Shown piece by piece: positions 51,799 to 62,423 of a DNA stretch of 64,000 bases (positions are counted from its first letter, which is position 1; the number at the start of each line of letters is the position of its first letter). The translations under genes were made by a program, and so were the position numbers. The stretch is from Bacteroidota bacterium (GTDB lineage: Bacteria; Bacteroidota; Ignavibacteria; UBA10030; UBA8401). The stretch lies in NCBI GenBank assembly GCA_027622375.1, contig JAQCAB010000003.1:89139-153138 (forward strand), in the 5' to 3' direction. A model generated the notes under the pieces. It was not told the DNA's origin, made no database searches, and saw only the letters and a list, made by a program, of their open reading frames with translations.

Positions 51799-53094
51799 TT
51801 AAGGAGTTATTCTATGAATCATTCTCGGGAATGGTGATGATTCGCGAATATGTTCCAATCCGCAAACCCACGCGACTGTTCGTTCTAATCCTAGACCAAA
51901 TCCTGAATGAGGAACTGTACCATATTTTCTCAAATCCAAATACCAATTAAAAGCTTCCATCGGTAATTTATGTTCCTCGATTCTTTTTAGTAAAAGATTA
52001 AGATCGTCTTCTCTCTGACTTCCACCAATAATTTCTCCATAACCTTCCGGCGCTAAAACATCCAATGCAAGTGCAAGTTTTTCATTTTCAGGATCACGCT
52101 TCATATAAAATGCTTTTACTACAGATGGATAACGATGAATTAAAACTGGTCTATCAAATGCCTGCGAAATTATTGTTTCATCAGCACCGCCAAAATCATT
52201 TCCCCATTCAAATGGAATATTTTTTTTATGAAGAATTTTTACTGCATCATCATAACTAATTCTTGGAAAAGGTTTTTTTACTTTTTCCAAAAAGGAAGTA
52301 TTTCTTTCTAAAATTTCGAGTTCAGATTTTTTATTTTTTAAAGTTCGTTGAATAATATATTCCAAAAAATCTTCTGCCAAATCCATATTGTCATTTAAGT
52401 CAGCAAATGCAACTTCAGGTTCAATCATCCAAAATTCTGTCAAATGTCTTCTTGTTTTGGATTTTTCCGCACGAAAAGTTGGACCGAATGAATAAACTTT
52501 TCCATGCGCCATTGCAGAGGCTTCTGCATAAAGTTGACTTGATTGAGTTAAATATGCTTTTCCCAAATCAAAATATTCTGTTTCAAATAACGTTGAAGTT
52601 CCCTCGCAAGCAGCTGGTGTTAAAATTGGACCATCAATAAGTGTAAAACCATTATTATCAAAATAATCACGCATAGAACGGATTAGTTCGTGACGGATTT
52701 TGAGAATTGCATGTTGACGTGATGAACGCAACCACAGATGTCGATTCTCAGAAAGAAAATCGATTCCATGATCTTTTGGAGAAATTGGATATGGTTCTGC
52801 AATTTGTATGATTTCAAATTTTTCGATTTCAACTTCGAATCCACCAGGAGAACGTTTTTCCTCTTTTACTTTTCCGGTAATGATAATTGAAGATTCTTGA
52901 GTGAGTTGTAATGATTTTTGAAATACTTCATCACCAACATTAGGTTTAAATAAAACGCACTGGCAAAGGCCTGTACCATCACGAATAATAATAAAATTTA
53001 ATTTTCCTTTATTTGTTGAATTGTAAACCCATCCTTTTAAAACAACGGATAATCCAACATGTTTTGAAAGCTCCTTAATATAAGTTTGTGGCAT
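51799..53094 (-). CDS. asnS: Asparaginyl-tRNA synthetase
   Basis: OB-fold N-terminus; [50 protein letters not shown]. Confidence 0.95.
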   Translation of the reverse strand: MPQTYIKELSKHVGLSVVLKGWVYNSTNKGKLNFIIIRDGTGLCQCVLFKPNVGDEVFQKSLQLTQESSIIITGKVKEEKRSPGGFEVEIEKFEIIQIAEPYPISPKDHGIDFLSENRHLWLRSSRQHAILKIRHELIRSMRDYFDNNGFTLIDGPILTPAACEGTSTLFETEYFDLGKAYLTQSSQLYAEASAMAHGKVYSFGPTFRAEKSKTRRHLTEFWMIEPEVAFADLNDNMDLAEDFLEYIIQRTLKNKKSELEILERNTSFLEKVKKPFPRISYDDAVKILHKKNIPFEWGNDFGGADETIISQAFDRPVLIHRYPSVVKAFYMKRDPENEKLALALDVLAPEGYGEIIGGSQREDDLNLLLKRIEEHKLPMEAFNWYLDLRKYGTVPHSGFGLGLERTVAWVCGLEHIRESSPFPRMIHRITP

Positions 53095-53144
53095 AATTTG
53101 TGAAGATATTGATTATTAAATAAAGTTGGAAATAAAATATATTT

Positions 53145-54104
53145 TTAACTCAACGCCAACATTTTATCAATCGGGATTCTTGCTTTAGAAATGATTTCTT
53201 CTGAAAGAATAATTTCAGGCGAACGATTCTTCATGCAAAGATATAATTTCTCAAGTGTATTTTTTTTCATATGCGGACATTCATTACAAGCGCAGTTTGC
53301 TTCAGGAGGAGCAGCAATAAATTCTTTTTCAGGAGCAAATTTAATCATTTGATGAATTATTCCGACTTCGGTTGCTACTATAAATTTTTTATTTGGACTT
53401 TGTTGAACAAATTTTAATAAAGCGCTTGTTGAACCAATAAAATTTGCTTTATCTAAAATATGATCTTCGCATTCGGGATGTGCAATCAAAATCGCATCGG
53501 GATTTTCTAACATCAAATTAATTATTTTGCGTTCGCTAAATGCTTCGTGAACAATGCAACTACCATTCCACAAAGTCATTTTACGACCAGTTTTTTTCAT
53601 CAAATAGGCTCCTAAATTTCTATCTGGTGAAAACAAAATTTCTTTTTCTAATGGAATTGAATTAATTAATTTCTCCGCATTACTCGAAGTGCAAATCAAA
53701 TCACTCATTGCTTTTACTTCTGCAGTGCAATTAATATATGTAATTGCAAAATGATTAGGATTATTTTTTCTAAAATTTTTAAAATCTTCTGCAGGACAAT
53801 CATCAGCCAAAGAGCAACCGGCTTCTAAATCAGGCAACAAAACTAATTTATTCGGATTTAAAATTTTTGCAGTTTCGGCCATAAAATGAACTCCCGCAAA
53901 AACAATTACATCAGCTTTTGTGGTTGAAGCGCGACGAGCTAATTCCAAACTATCTCCAACAAAATCTGCTAAATCTTGAATTTCAGATTCTTGATAATAA
54001 TGAGCTAAAATAACGGCATTAAGTTCATTTTTTAAACTTAATATTTCGTTAGTCAGATTTTTTGAATCAATTTGATTTATTTTTTCTGAAGTTTCTATTA
54101 ACAT
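53145..54104 (-). CDS. nadA: Quinolinate synthase
   Basis: [58 protein letters not shown]. Confidence 0.96.
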   Translation of the reverse strand: MLIETSEKINQIDSKNLTNEILSLKNELNAVILAHYYQESEIQDLADFVGDSLELARRASTTKADVIVFAGVHFMAETAKILNPNKLVLLPDLEAGCSLADDCPAEDFKNFRKNNPNHFAITYINCTAEVKAMSDLICTSSNAEKLINSIPLEKEILFSPDRNLGAYLMKKTGRKMTLWNGSCIVHEAFSERKIINLMLENPDAILIAHPECEDHILDKANFIGSTSALLKFVQQSPNKKFIVATEVGIIHQMIKFAPEKEFIAAPPEANCACNECPHMKKNTLEKLYLCMKNRSPEIILSEEIISKARIPIDKMLALS

Positions 54105-54145
54105 TGTAAGTAAATTTAGTCAGCAATTGCAAATATATCAATTAA

Positions 54146-55234
54146 TCATTTTGCAGCTTTTTCAATTCCGTTAATAATTTGATCAACAGTGATCGATGTT
54201 ATTAAATGATCATTTGCTCTTAAAGCGATGTGTCTTTTATTTATTGGTTTCCATTCTTTTGGATCGTTTTTTGCATGGAAAGATAAAGTTGGAATTCTTT
54301 GTGATGACGCAATATGCAAAGTTCCAGTGTCGTTGCATAAAAATAAATCCAGATTTTTTATGAATGCTGAAAACACTCTTAATGGCATAAGTGGCGCAAC
54401 TAAGATTTTAGTATTTAAAGATTTGTTCATTTCGTTTAACAATTCAATCTCGTTTTTACTTACAATCAGAATAAATAAATATTTTTTCTTTGTTAGAATA
54501 TAATTAATTGCAGCAGCCAACTTATCTAAAGGCAATCGCCGAGAAATATCCAATGTGCCGAAATGAACACCAATTAATTTTTTTTTATTTTTTCCAATTA
54601 AATTTTTAAATATTGTATTACCTTCTTCAATTTCATTTTCAGAAAGTATTAAATCGTACTCTCTGCCGTTTGGAATTACTTTTAAAGGTTTTAGAATTTC
54701 TAAATTGAGATTAATTTGATGGATGTGTTTTTCACTATTTTCTGAAAGTAAATTGTAAATTAATTCATTTTTAGTTTTTCTTAATATTGGAATATTTGGA
54801 CCTAAAATAATCTTTGGTTTTGCTAATAGTGATATAATATCTGAACTTACAGAACGAGAAATTGTATTTAATAAAATAACTGTATCATAATTTTCTCGAA
54901 TATCTTTCCATAATTTTATTGCATATTTAAAACTCCACCGATTTATTTTTTCTCGAAAAATAATAATTTTATTTAAATGTGGATTTAATTTTATAACTGG
55001 TTCTGTATATTCTCTAACTAAAATTGAAATAAATGCATTTGGATATTTTTTTCGAAGTGCTCTAATTGCAGGCGTTGTTAGCAACAAATCTCCAAGTTGA
55101 TCATGCTGACGAATTATTAAAATTCGCTTTATAGTATCGAGATTTAAATTTTTTATTGGAAATGGAGAAAAGAAAAAAGAAACTATATTTAATAAAATCT
55201 TTTTAACAAAAAGCTCAATAAACTTCATTCGCAA
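54146..55234 (-). CDS. Glycosyltransferase family 9 (heptosyltransferase-like)
   Basis: RILIIRQHDQLGDLLLTTPAIRALRKKYP; LFLCNDTGTLHIASSQRIPTLSF. Confidence 0.88.
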   Translation of the reverse strand: MRMKFIELFVKKILLNIVSFFFSPFPIKNLNLDTIKRILIIRQHDQLGDLLLTTPAIRALRKKYPNAFISILVREYTEPVIKLNPHLNKIIIFREKINRWSFKYAIKLWKDIRENYDTVILLNTISRSVSSDIISLLAKPKIILGPNIPILRKTKNELIYNLLSENSEKHIHQINLNLEILKPLKVIPNGREYDLILSENEIEEGNTIFKNLIGKNKKKLIGVHFGTLDISRRLPLDKLAAAINYILTKKKYLFILIVSKNEIELLNEMNKSLNTKILVAPLMPLRVFSAFIKNLDLFLCNDTGTLHIASSQRIPTLSFHAKNDPKEWKPINKRHIALRANDHLITSITVDQIINGIEKAAK

Positions 55235-55236
55235 AA

Positions 55237-55425
55237 TTACTTTTTATCTGAAATATCTTCAAAATCTGCATCTTCAATATTTTTATAATCTTTTTTATTC
55301 TTTTTTTTAATAACGTTGATTGCCTTCCCTTTAGAAGAGAACTGCGCAATTAGCAAATTAATTAATGTTACAATAATTTTAATTGAAACATAAATTATCA
55401 GCATGTATAAAAGTAATCGTATCAT
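55237..55425 (-). CDS. Small membrane protein with lysine/acidic tail (DUF4834-like)
   Basis: 62 aa, one TM then KKKNKKDYKNIEDADFEDISDKK; between co-oriented genes with 1-2 bp spacing. Confidence 0.65.
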   Translation of the reverse strand: MIRLLLYMLIIYVSIKIIVTLINLLIAQFSSKGKAINVIKKKNKKDYKNIEDADFEDISDKK

Positions 55426-56064
55426 TTATTTTTCTGGATTAAAATATTCTACAGGTGAACGGCGTGGTGTTGTAATTTTATCAATTAACAATTTTAAATC
55501 TTTCCGATTATTTACAAAATCAATTTCAGAAGAATTTACAACTAAAAGTGGAGCAGCTTTATATCGAAAAAAATAATAATTATACGCTTCACTCAATTCA
55601 GAAATATATTTTTCAGAAATTTGAGATTCAAAAGAACGACCACGAGTTTGAATATTTTTCATTAATCGCGAAACATTTGATTGAAGATATACGACTAAAT
55701 CAGGAGGTTGAATTTTTTTTTCTAAAGAGGTTATCAACGTTTCGTAAAGTGCAAGTTCATCGTTTTGAAGATTCAAATAAGCAAAAATTTTATCTTTATC
55801 AAAAATATAATCCGAAATTACTGATTGTTGAAATAAATCTATTTGGGAAATCTCCTGTTGCTGCTTAAAGCGGCTGAGTGTAAAAAATAGTTGTGTTTGG
55901 AATGCATACCTTTTTTGATCAGCATAAAATCTTTCAAGAAAGGGATTTTCATCAAACTTTTCTAAAACTAGTTTTGCATTTAATTGAGTTGATAATATTT
56001 GTGCAAGTCTTGTTTTGCCTGCTCCAATTACTCCTTCGATTGCAATATATCGTAAATTGTTCAT
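55426..56064 (-). CDS. Deoxynucleoside kinase
   Basis: YIAIEGVIGAGKTRLAQIL; ENPFLERFYAD; QTRGRSFE. Confidence 0.9.
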   Translation of the reverse strand: MNNLRYIAIEGVIGAGKTRLAQILSTQLNAKLVLEKFDENPFLERFYADQKRYAFQTQLFFTLSRFKQQQEISQIDLFQQSVISDYIFDKDKIFAYLNLQNDELALYETLITSLEKKIQPPDLVVYLQSNVSRLMKNIQTRGRSFESQISEKYISELSEAYNYYFFRYKAAPLLVVNSSEIDFVNNRKDLKLLIDKITTPRRSPVEYFNPEK

Positions 56065-56570
56065 TAGATAATTACTTCTTCCAATTTCTTAACATAACCT
56101 GAATCGGAACAGATTTCAAGAACTTGTAATATATTTTTTTCAATTCCAGGAATTATTAAATTGCTATCTATCTCAGCTAGTGGGATTAAAACAAACTTCC
56201 TAAAAACTATTTTCTTGTGCGGGATAGATAATATTTGTGTTTCAATAATTTCATCTCCAAATAAAAGAATATCGATATCAATAATTCTTGGGCCATATTT
56301 AAAAGTCGGAATTCTGCCCAATTCATTTTCAATATTTTTTAATTTAATAAAAAGTTCTTCTGGCTTTAAACTTGATTTTATTTTTACAACTGCATTTATA
56401 AAGTTTTCTTGTTCAGCAAACTCTCTCGGTTCAGTTTCGTAAAAGGATGAATATTTTTCAATTACAGTATTCTCAATTGAAGCAATTTTATTATTTGCAC
56501 TTTTAATATTTGCAATTTTTTCTTCAATATTTGAACCAAGTCCCAAATATATATTTTTATTTAAATTCAT
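56064..56570 (-). CDS. folK: 2-amino-4-hydroxy-6-hydroxymethyldihydropteridine diphosphokinase
   Basis: IYLGLGSNIEEKIANI; FINAVVKIKSSL; GPRIIDIDILLFGD. Confidence 0.95.
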   Translation of the reverse strand: MNLNKNIYLGLGSNIEEKIANIKSANNKIASIENTVIEKYSSFYETEPREFAEQENFINAVVKIKSSLKPEELFIKLKNIENELGRIPTFKYGPRIIDIDILLFGDEIIETQILSIPHKKIVFRKFVLIPLAEIDSNLIIPGIEKNILQVLEICSDSGYVKKLEEVII

Positions 56571-56938
56571 TATTTTCGTTCTTTAATAATTTCAACTTCA
56601 ACTGAATTTAGGTTTTCCATTTTTACTGGATTCATTTTTCGTAAAATTAATTTTACTTTTAAGACATTAATAAAATTATTTAGAATTTCAACCGCAAGTT
56701 GATCTGAGAGTGCTTCTAATAAATTAAACTTCTTAATATTAAACTTTTCTAAAATTAGTTTGTAGACTTCTTCATAATTAATTGTGTCTATCAAATTATC
56801 AGTTGATTTTGAATTTTGAATCTTACAAAATAATTCCAAATCTATTTCAAAATTATTTCCATTTTGCTTTTCAAATTCGTGCACGCCATGAAAACCAAAT
56901 AATTTTAATTTATTAAATCGAATTATTGTTTCACTCAT
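56570..56938 (-). CDS. folB: Dihydroneopterin aldolase
   Basis: LKLFGFHGVHEFEKQNGNNFEIDLEL; LLEALSDQLAVEIL. Confidence 0.92.
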   Translation of the reverse strand: MSETIIRFNKLKLFGFHGVHEFEKQNGNNFEIDLELFCKIQNSKSTDNLIDTINYEEVYKLILEKFNIKKFNLLEALSDQLAVEILNNFINVLKVKLILRKMNPVKMENLNSVEVEIIKERK

Positions 56939-56943
56939 TAAAG

Positions 56944-58380
56944 TTATAATTTTTCTAAACCAAACTTCATTCGTGATAAAACCTTTTGTTTGCCAATTAA
57001 TTCTGCAATATGGAAAACCGATGGACCAACATTAGTTCCTGAAATTAATAATCTAAATGGATTAATTAATACGCCAATTTTAATATTTAATTTAATTGAA
57101 AGTTGTTTTAGAGTGTCTTCTATTTTCAATAAACTAAAATCCTCTAAATTTTCATATTCAATCAATAATTTTTTCATTAATTCTTTTGAATCTGGTTTCC
57201 AATTTTTTGATACTGCCTCATCTGAATAATTTTTTGGATCTTCAAAAAAATATGTACTATTATTTATAAAATCAGTTAAATGTAATACTCTCTCTTTTAA
57301 AAGTTCAATTGTTTTTAAAATATACTCTTTTGAAAAATTTGAACGTACTTTATCAAAATCAGTTTTTAATAATTCAAATATTTTTTCATTCTTTAATTTT
57401 CTTATATGCTGTTGATTCAACCAAATTAGTTTTTCAACATTAAAAATTGCACCAGATTTTCCAACACGTTCGAGTGTAAATTCATTTTTTAATTCTTCCA
57501 TAGAAAATATTTCTCTATCATAACTTGGATGCCAACCTAAAAGAGCAATAAAATTATTTAAACTTTCTTGTAGAAATCCTTTTTTCATATAATCCTCAAC
57601 TGCAACATCACCTTGACGCTTGCTTAATTTACTTTTATCTGCATTTAATAAAAGTGGCAAATGAGCAAATTTTGGAATTTCCCATCCAAAATAATTGTAG
57701 AGTAAAATATGTTTTGGAGTACTCGGCAACCACTCTTCGCCACGAATAACATGTGAAATTTCCATTAAATGATCATCAACAACAACAGCCAAATGATAAG
57801 TTGGAAACCCATCCGATTTTAAAATTACTTGATCATCCAAAATTTTATTTACAAAAGAAACTTTTCCTCGCACGATATCTTCAATTAAAATTTCACCCGA
57901 GAGTGGGATTTTCATCCTGATTACATGTGGTTCATTATTTTTTAATTTTTCATCAACTTGATCTTTGCTTAATTGTCTGCATAATCTATCGTAAGATGGA
58001 GGCAAATGAAGTTCAATTTGTTTTGCGCGAATTTGTCCCAATCTTTCATGCGAGCAAAAACAATAATATGCATTTTCGTTTTCAATTAGTTTTTCAGCAT
58101 GAGTTTTATAAATTTTTAATCTTTGCGATTGGATATATGGACCATATGCACCAATTTTATTTGGCCCTTCATCATATTCAATCCCAGCCCAATGTAAAGT
58201 TGAAATTAAATTTTCAATTGCACCTTCAACCAATCTATTTTGATCGGTATCTTCAATTCGTAAAATAAAATCACCATTATTTTTTTTAGCAAATAAATAA
58301 TTATAAAGCGCAGTTCGTAAACCACCAACGTGTAAAAAACCAGTGGGGCTTGGTGCAAAACGAGTTCTAATTTTGTCCAT
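56944..58380 (-). CDS. gltX: Glutamyl-tRNA synthetase
   Basis: RTRFAPSPTGFLHVGGLRTALYNYLFAK; DKSKLSKRQGDVAVEDY. Confidence 0.96.
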   Translation of the reverse strand: MDKIRTRFAPSPTGFLHVGGLRTALYNYLFAKKNNGDFILRIEDTDQNRLVEGAIENLISTLHWAGIEYDEGPNKIGAYGPYIQSQRLKIYKTHAEKLIENENAYYCFCSHERLGQIRAKQIELHLPPSYDRLCRQLSKDQVDEKLKNNEPHVIRMKIPLSGEILIEDIVRGKVSFVNKILDDQVILKSDGFPTYHLAVVVDDHLMEISHVIRGEEWLPSTPKHILLYNYFGWEIPKFAHLPLLLNADKSKLSKRQGDVAVEDYMKKGFLQESLNNFIALLGWHPSYDREIFSMEELKNEFTLERVGKSGAIFNVEKLIWLNQQHIRKLKNEKIFELLKTDFDKVRSNFSKEYILKTIELLKERVLHLTDFINNSTYFFEDPKNYSDEAVSKNWKPDSKELMKKLLIEYENLEDFSLLKIEDTLKQLSIKLNIKIGVLINPFRLLISGTNVGPSVFHIAELIGKQKVLSRMKFGLEKL

Positions 58381-58465
58381 TTATTTAAAAGAAAATACAA
58401 AAAAATGTATTGGATTTACTATCCCCTTAAAACTGATATTAAATGGAATTTAAAAGATGATTCTT

Positions 58466-59503
58466 CTAAAAATTAAATTGAAAAGTAACTCGTACAATTA
58501 AATTTGAATTTTTTTCGGAACTGTTTGGGTCTTTTGCTTTATTCATTAATACCCACAAATTTGGTATAAAATGAATATTTTTATTAGGTGCATAATCCAA
58601 ACCGAGAATAATTAGATTTTCAGAATAACCAATATTTTTGACTTTAGTGTCGAGATCAAAATAATCAAATCTGCCGACTAGAGTTAAATTTTTTTCGGAT
58701 GGAATTTTATATTTTCCATAAACCGAAAGTGAAGCCGGAATTACTTTTGCAAGAGTTGTAACATTTTTAGTTTGTAAAGCATAGTCCATACCAGTCGAAA
58801 ATTGTTCTGTTTGATAAACTAATAATCCTTTAATTAAATACGAACTTAGTTTCGGTGAGTTTTCTTCAAAATCTGCATAAACTTCTGCAGTTAAATTTTG
58901 TATTGGAGAAAAATTAATTGCACCATAAACTTTTTTCTGTCTATTTTTTTCTGATGTAAAACCACTTCCATTTCCGTAGGTAAAAACATAATTGACATTC
59001 ATTTGTTCACTCAATTTTCCTCTGAGCGATATTCCAAAATCTGTTGGTGAACCAAACCCTCTTAAATCTGGACTTGATTTTTCAATTGAGCGATATCCCC
59101 ATGCTTTTTCAGAATATCCCCATACCCAAGTCGGAGTTGGAACTAAACCAATTGCAATATTATGATTTGGTAAATAATTTTTCCATTCCAAAAATGCATT
59201 TTTAAGATAAAAACCCAATCTGGTTTTTGAATCAAGAGTTCCATCATTAGCTTCAATTAAAAAATTGAGAGTATATTCTTCTGATATATCATTTTGATAA
59301 ATTAAATTAAATCTACGGATTTCAAAAGCATTGTAATCTGATGGCTCATCAGCATATTGTGTTGTACTAGAAATAGTTGGACCTTTTTGTTTGTAAAAGT
59401 AATCTCCAAATATTACACCTCTAAAATTACTTGTAGATTGTGTTTGTGAAAATATTTCTACAAAAGAAATTAAAAGAATAACTGATAATTTTTTATAGTA
59501 CAT
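58466..59503 (-). CDS. Outer membrane porin (OprP/OprO-like)
   Basis: Signal peptide MYYKKLSVILLISFVEIFSQ (start 59503, not 59551); antiparallel beta-strand pattern ending in aromatic F (RVTFQFNF). Confidence 0.75.
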   Translation of the reverse strand: MYYKKLSVILLISFVEIFSQTQSTSNFRGVIFGDYFYKQKGPTISSTTQYADEPSDYNAFEIRRFNLIYQNDISEEYTLNFLIEANDGTLDSKTRLGFYLKNAFLEWKNYLPNHNIAIGLVPTPTWVWGYSEKAWGYRSIEKSSPDLRGFGSPTDFGISLRGKLSEQMNVNYVFTYGNGSGFTSEKNRQKKVYGAINFSPIQNLTAEVYADFEENSPKLSSYLIKGLLVYQTEQFSTGMDYALQTKNVTTLAKVIPASLSVYGKYKIPSEKNLTLVGRFDYFDLDTKVKNIGYSENLIILGLDYAPNKNIHFIPNLWVLMNKAKDPNSSEKNSNLIVRVTFQFNF

Positions 59504-59681
59504 GGCCAACTCCTTTATGACAATCAAAACAATAATTTGAATTTTTCGCAAAATAAATTAGTGAAACTATAAATGCATGGTATTTTATACAATCATTGTG
59601 CACAACTTTTTTACTTTCATCAAAATTACAAATTAATTGGTGAAAAATAAATTCTGCATTCGTGAAGAACACGTTTTGCAT
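59493..59681 (-). pseudogene. Probable remnant of a NapC/NirT/NrfH-like c-type cytochrome C-terminus
   Basis: Frame encodes NDCIKYHAF...NSNYCFDCHKGVGHVL; CFDCHKGxxH resembles the terminal CIDCHKGIAH of NapC/NirT proteins; upstream heme motif degraded (C-I-K-Y-H), no membrane anchor. Confidence 0.45.
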
Positions 59682-59788
59682 TCTAATTTATCACAATCAA
59701 TTGATATGCTCAACATAAACTAATTACTACTCATTTTGATATCTCTTTCATTCTAAAAGTTATTACTTTAAGTTATTAATAATTTTAA

Positions 59789-59998
59789 ATGAAAACATTA
59801 GATTTGCACGGCGTAAAACATGAGGATGTTGAAAAACTAGTTGAAAACTTTATTTTTTTAAACGAAAATCCTCTTAAAATAATTACTGGTTCGAGCAACA
59901 AAATGAAGAAGTTAGTATATCAGATTTTAAATAAACACAAATTTAACTACAACTATTTTGATGATTATAATCTTGGCGAAGTTATAATTACAAAGTAA
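59789..59998 (+). CDS. Stand-alone Smr domain protein
   Basis: 69 aa; LDLHGVKHEDVEKLVENFI...LKIITGSSNKMKKLV. Confidence 0.75.
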   Translation: MKTLDLHGVKHEDVEKLVENFIFLNENPLKIITGSSNKMKKLVYQILNKHKFNYNYFDDYNLGEVIITK

Positions 59999-60013
59999 AT
60001 TAATTTTTTACAA

Positions 60014-60739
60014 CTAATCTATTCTCTTTCGCATTTTTAGATTTAACATCTCTACAAAAAGCGAAAATGCCATTGCAAAGTAAACATATCCTTTTGGAAT
60101 ATGCACATCAAAAGCTTCTACGACTAACAAAACTCCAATCATTAGTAAAAAAGCTAAAGCCAATATTTTTACAGTTGGGTGATTATTCACAAACTCACTC
60201 ACTACTTTAGAAAATAGCATCATAAAAATAATCGAAGCAATTACTGCTATAATCATAATTGCAATGTTTTGTACTAACCCAATTGCAGTTAAAATTGAAT
60301 CGAATGAGAAAACTAGATCAAGAATAATTATTTGCAAAACTACAAGTGTAAAAATATTTTTTTTCTTATCATATTCTGCTTTTTTTTCTTCTCCCTCAAT
60401 TTTAGTGTGGATTTCAGTTGTACTTTTCGCCATTAAAAATAATCCACCAAAAAGTAAAATTAAATCTCTTCCACTAAAATTAATATCACCGATTGAAAAT
60501 AAATTTTGATTTAATCCAATTATTAAAGTAATTAAGAAAAGCAACATAATTCTAAAAATAAGTGCAAGCCACAAACCAATAATACGAGCTTTGTTTTGTT
60601 TTTGTTTGGGAAGTTTTTCTGCAATAATCGAAATAAAAACTATATTATCTATCCCAAGAACTAGTTCAAGTAAAAACAGAGTTGAAAAACTAATAAACCC
60701 TTCGATTGTAAAAATTTGTTGAATATTTGTAAAGTTCAT
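60014..60739 (-). CDS. TerC family integral membrane protein
   Basis: LLELVLGIDNIVFISIIAEKLP...RIIGLWLALIFR; VLQIIILDLVFSFDSILTAIG. Start MNFTNIQQ chosen at 60739. Confidence 0.9.
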   Translation of the reverse strand: MNFTNIQQIFTIEGFISFSTLFLLELVLGIDNIVFISIIAEKLPKQKQNKARIIGLWLALIFRIMLLFLITLIIGLNQNLFSIGDINFSGRDLILLFGGLFLMAKSTTEIHTKIEGEEKKAEYDKKKNIFTLVVLQIIILDLVFSFDSILTAIGLVQNIAIMIIAVIASIIFMMLFSKVVSEFVNNHPTVKILALAFLLMIGVLLVVEAFDVHIPKGYVYFAMAFSLFVEMLNLKMRKRID

Positions 60740-60749
60740 AAGTGATAAA

Positions 60750-61997
60750 TTAAATAAATTTAAAAAAAACAACTGCAACAAAGGTAGGAATTAATGCGGA
60801 TAAAAATAAACCAACTGCGCTAATTGAATTATCTTCAAAATTATTTTTAAGAAGTGAAAATCCCGCGGGGTTTGGTGCATTTGCAATTACAGTTAATCCG
60901 CCACCTGTAATCGCACCAGAAACAATTGCATATTTAAATTCATCAGTCAATCCATTTACAAGCGAAGCCAAATATGTGATTGCTGCATTATCTGCAATTG
61001 ATGTTAATGCAATGGCGCAATAATAAATTTGGTCAACGGTTAAAATTGATAAAATGTATTGCAACCACCATTGTTGTTTTCCACCGAGAACAACTAGTCC
61101 TGCAAGAAAAAAAGCAACCAATAATCCCTCACGAATTAATAATTTATTTTGATTTAATTGATAAGCAGTTGTGATGCCGATAAAAAATAATAGTAGCGAT
61201 AGAAATATTACAGGGTGGTGTGAAAAATAAACTATTCCAAAAAGAAAAAGTAAATTAACTAAAATTGAACCATTTGAATACGATGAAAACTCTGAAATCT
61301 TTTTCTCAGAAATTTTGTTTAATTCACTTTTATAAATAAAACTTACAAGGATTGAATTTACTAAAACAATTAATATTGCTCTCCAACCAAAATTTGACAT
61401 CATAAAATATAAATCCCAGTTCCATTTACCTGCAACCATTAAAACAGGTGGTGCGGCAAATGGAGTTAAAACTCCACCGACCGATATATTTACAAATAAA
61501 ACTCCAAGTGTTGCATATTTTAAATTTTTTGAAATTTTTTGCGAATAAAATAATTCTCTTAAAATTAATGCTGCAAGTGTCATTGCCCCCGGTTCTGTAA
61601 TTAATGACCCAAAAAGTGGAACTAAAAATAGTGTTATAAAATAAATTGATTGCATCTCTTTTAGAGGTAGAATCTTCGAAACTTTTTTTATTATTGCTGT
61701 AACAAATTGTAAAATTTGTTTTGTTCCGGCTACAACCATTATCGCAAAAATAAAAAGTGGTTCGGTAAAACTTCTTGAATCAATGTAATTTAAAGCTTGT
61801 ATTCCCCCTTCAAAATAATAGATAAGAAGTAATAAGATCGCACTCCAAAATCCGAAAACAACTTCAATTTCTGCAAGTAAATTCCATAAACCGGAATGAT
61901 TTTTACTTTTGTGCGCTATTTTCTCAAAAGCTTTTGTTGAGAAAGTATGTAAAACTGCAAGTAAAAAAATAACCAAATAAATATATTCAGATCTCAT
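60750..61997 (-). CDS. Putative Na+/H+ antiporter-type membrane protein
   Basis: Multi-TM; LITEPGAMTLAALIL, GGVLTPFAAPPVLMVA, SIADNAAITYLASL motifs. Confidence 0.78.
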   Translation of the reverse strand: MRSEYIYLVIFLLAVLHTFSTKAFEKIAHKSKNHSGLWNLLAEIEVVFGFWSAILLLLIYYFEGGIQALNYIDSRSFTEPLFIFAIMVVAGTKQILQFVTAIIKKVSKILPLKEMQSIYFITLFLVPLFGSLITEPGAMTLAALILRELFYSQKISKNLKYATLGVLFVNISVGGVLTPFAAPPVLMVAGKWNWDLYFMMSNFGWRAILIVLVNSILVSFIYKSELNKISEKKISEFSSYSNGSILVNLLFLFGIVYFSHHPVIFLSLLLFFIGITTAYQLNQNKLLIREGLLVAFFLAGLVVLGGKQQWWLQYILSILTVDQIYYCAIALTSIADNAAITYLASLVNGLTDEFKYAIVSGAITGGGLTVIANAPNPAGFSLLKNNFEDNSISAVGLFLSALIPTFVAVVFFKFI

Positions 61998-62002
61998 TAA
62001 AA

Positions 62003-62278
62003 TTATTTTAAATAATCAGGGATTTTTATTTTTGGATTTAATTTAGGATCAGAAATTGCTTTTCCTCTAATTGTTGAAATCGGGATTACTCCCGCCCAAT
62101 ATTTTGAATTGTAATCTGCTTCCTCATCAATTGGTGGCCCGGTTCTGATTTTTGCAGAAGAATATTCAATCGGAAATGCAATAATTTTTGTTGCCAATAT
62201 TTCTTTTTTATTAACTGGTCTAACATTTTCCCATCTTTGTGGATGAACTCGATTTGTTAATTGTAATAATACTTTCAT
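62003..62278 (-). pseudogene. C-terminal fragment of a pyridoxamine 5'-phosphate oxidase-like FMN-binding protein
   Basis: VHPQRWENVRPVNKKEILATKIIAFPIEYSSAKIRTGPPIDEEADYNSKYWAGVIPI matches only the C-terminal part of the family; in-frame stop (62291-62293) just upstream. Confidence 0.6.
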
Positions 62279-62423
62279 TCTAATTAATTTCTATACTTTA
62301 TTTTTAGGGTAATTGTTATTTCCGACGAAAGGGGTTTTTTAAAACTAGTTTCTTTTTCTTCATTTGTCGGTTTTAAGTATAATTATAGTACAATATAGGA
62401 AATAAACTCTTTTCTATATAAAC

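Noticed and set aside
55548-55868. 106-aa antisense ORF over the deoxynucleoside kinase
   Set aside because: No motif support, low-complexity composition, overlaps a clear gene.
57927-58268. 113-aa antisense ORF over gltX
   Set aside because: Overlaps the signature motifs of gltX; composition typical of shadow frames.
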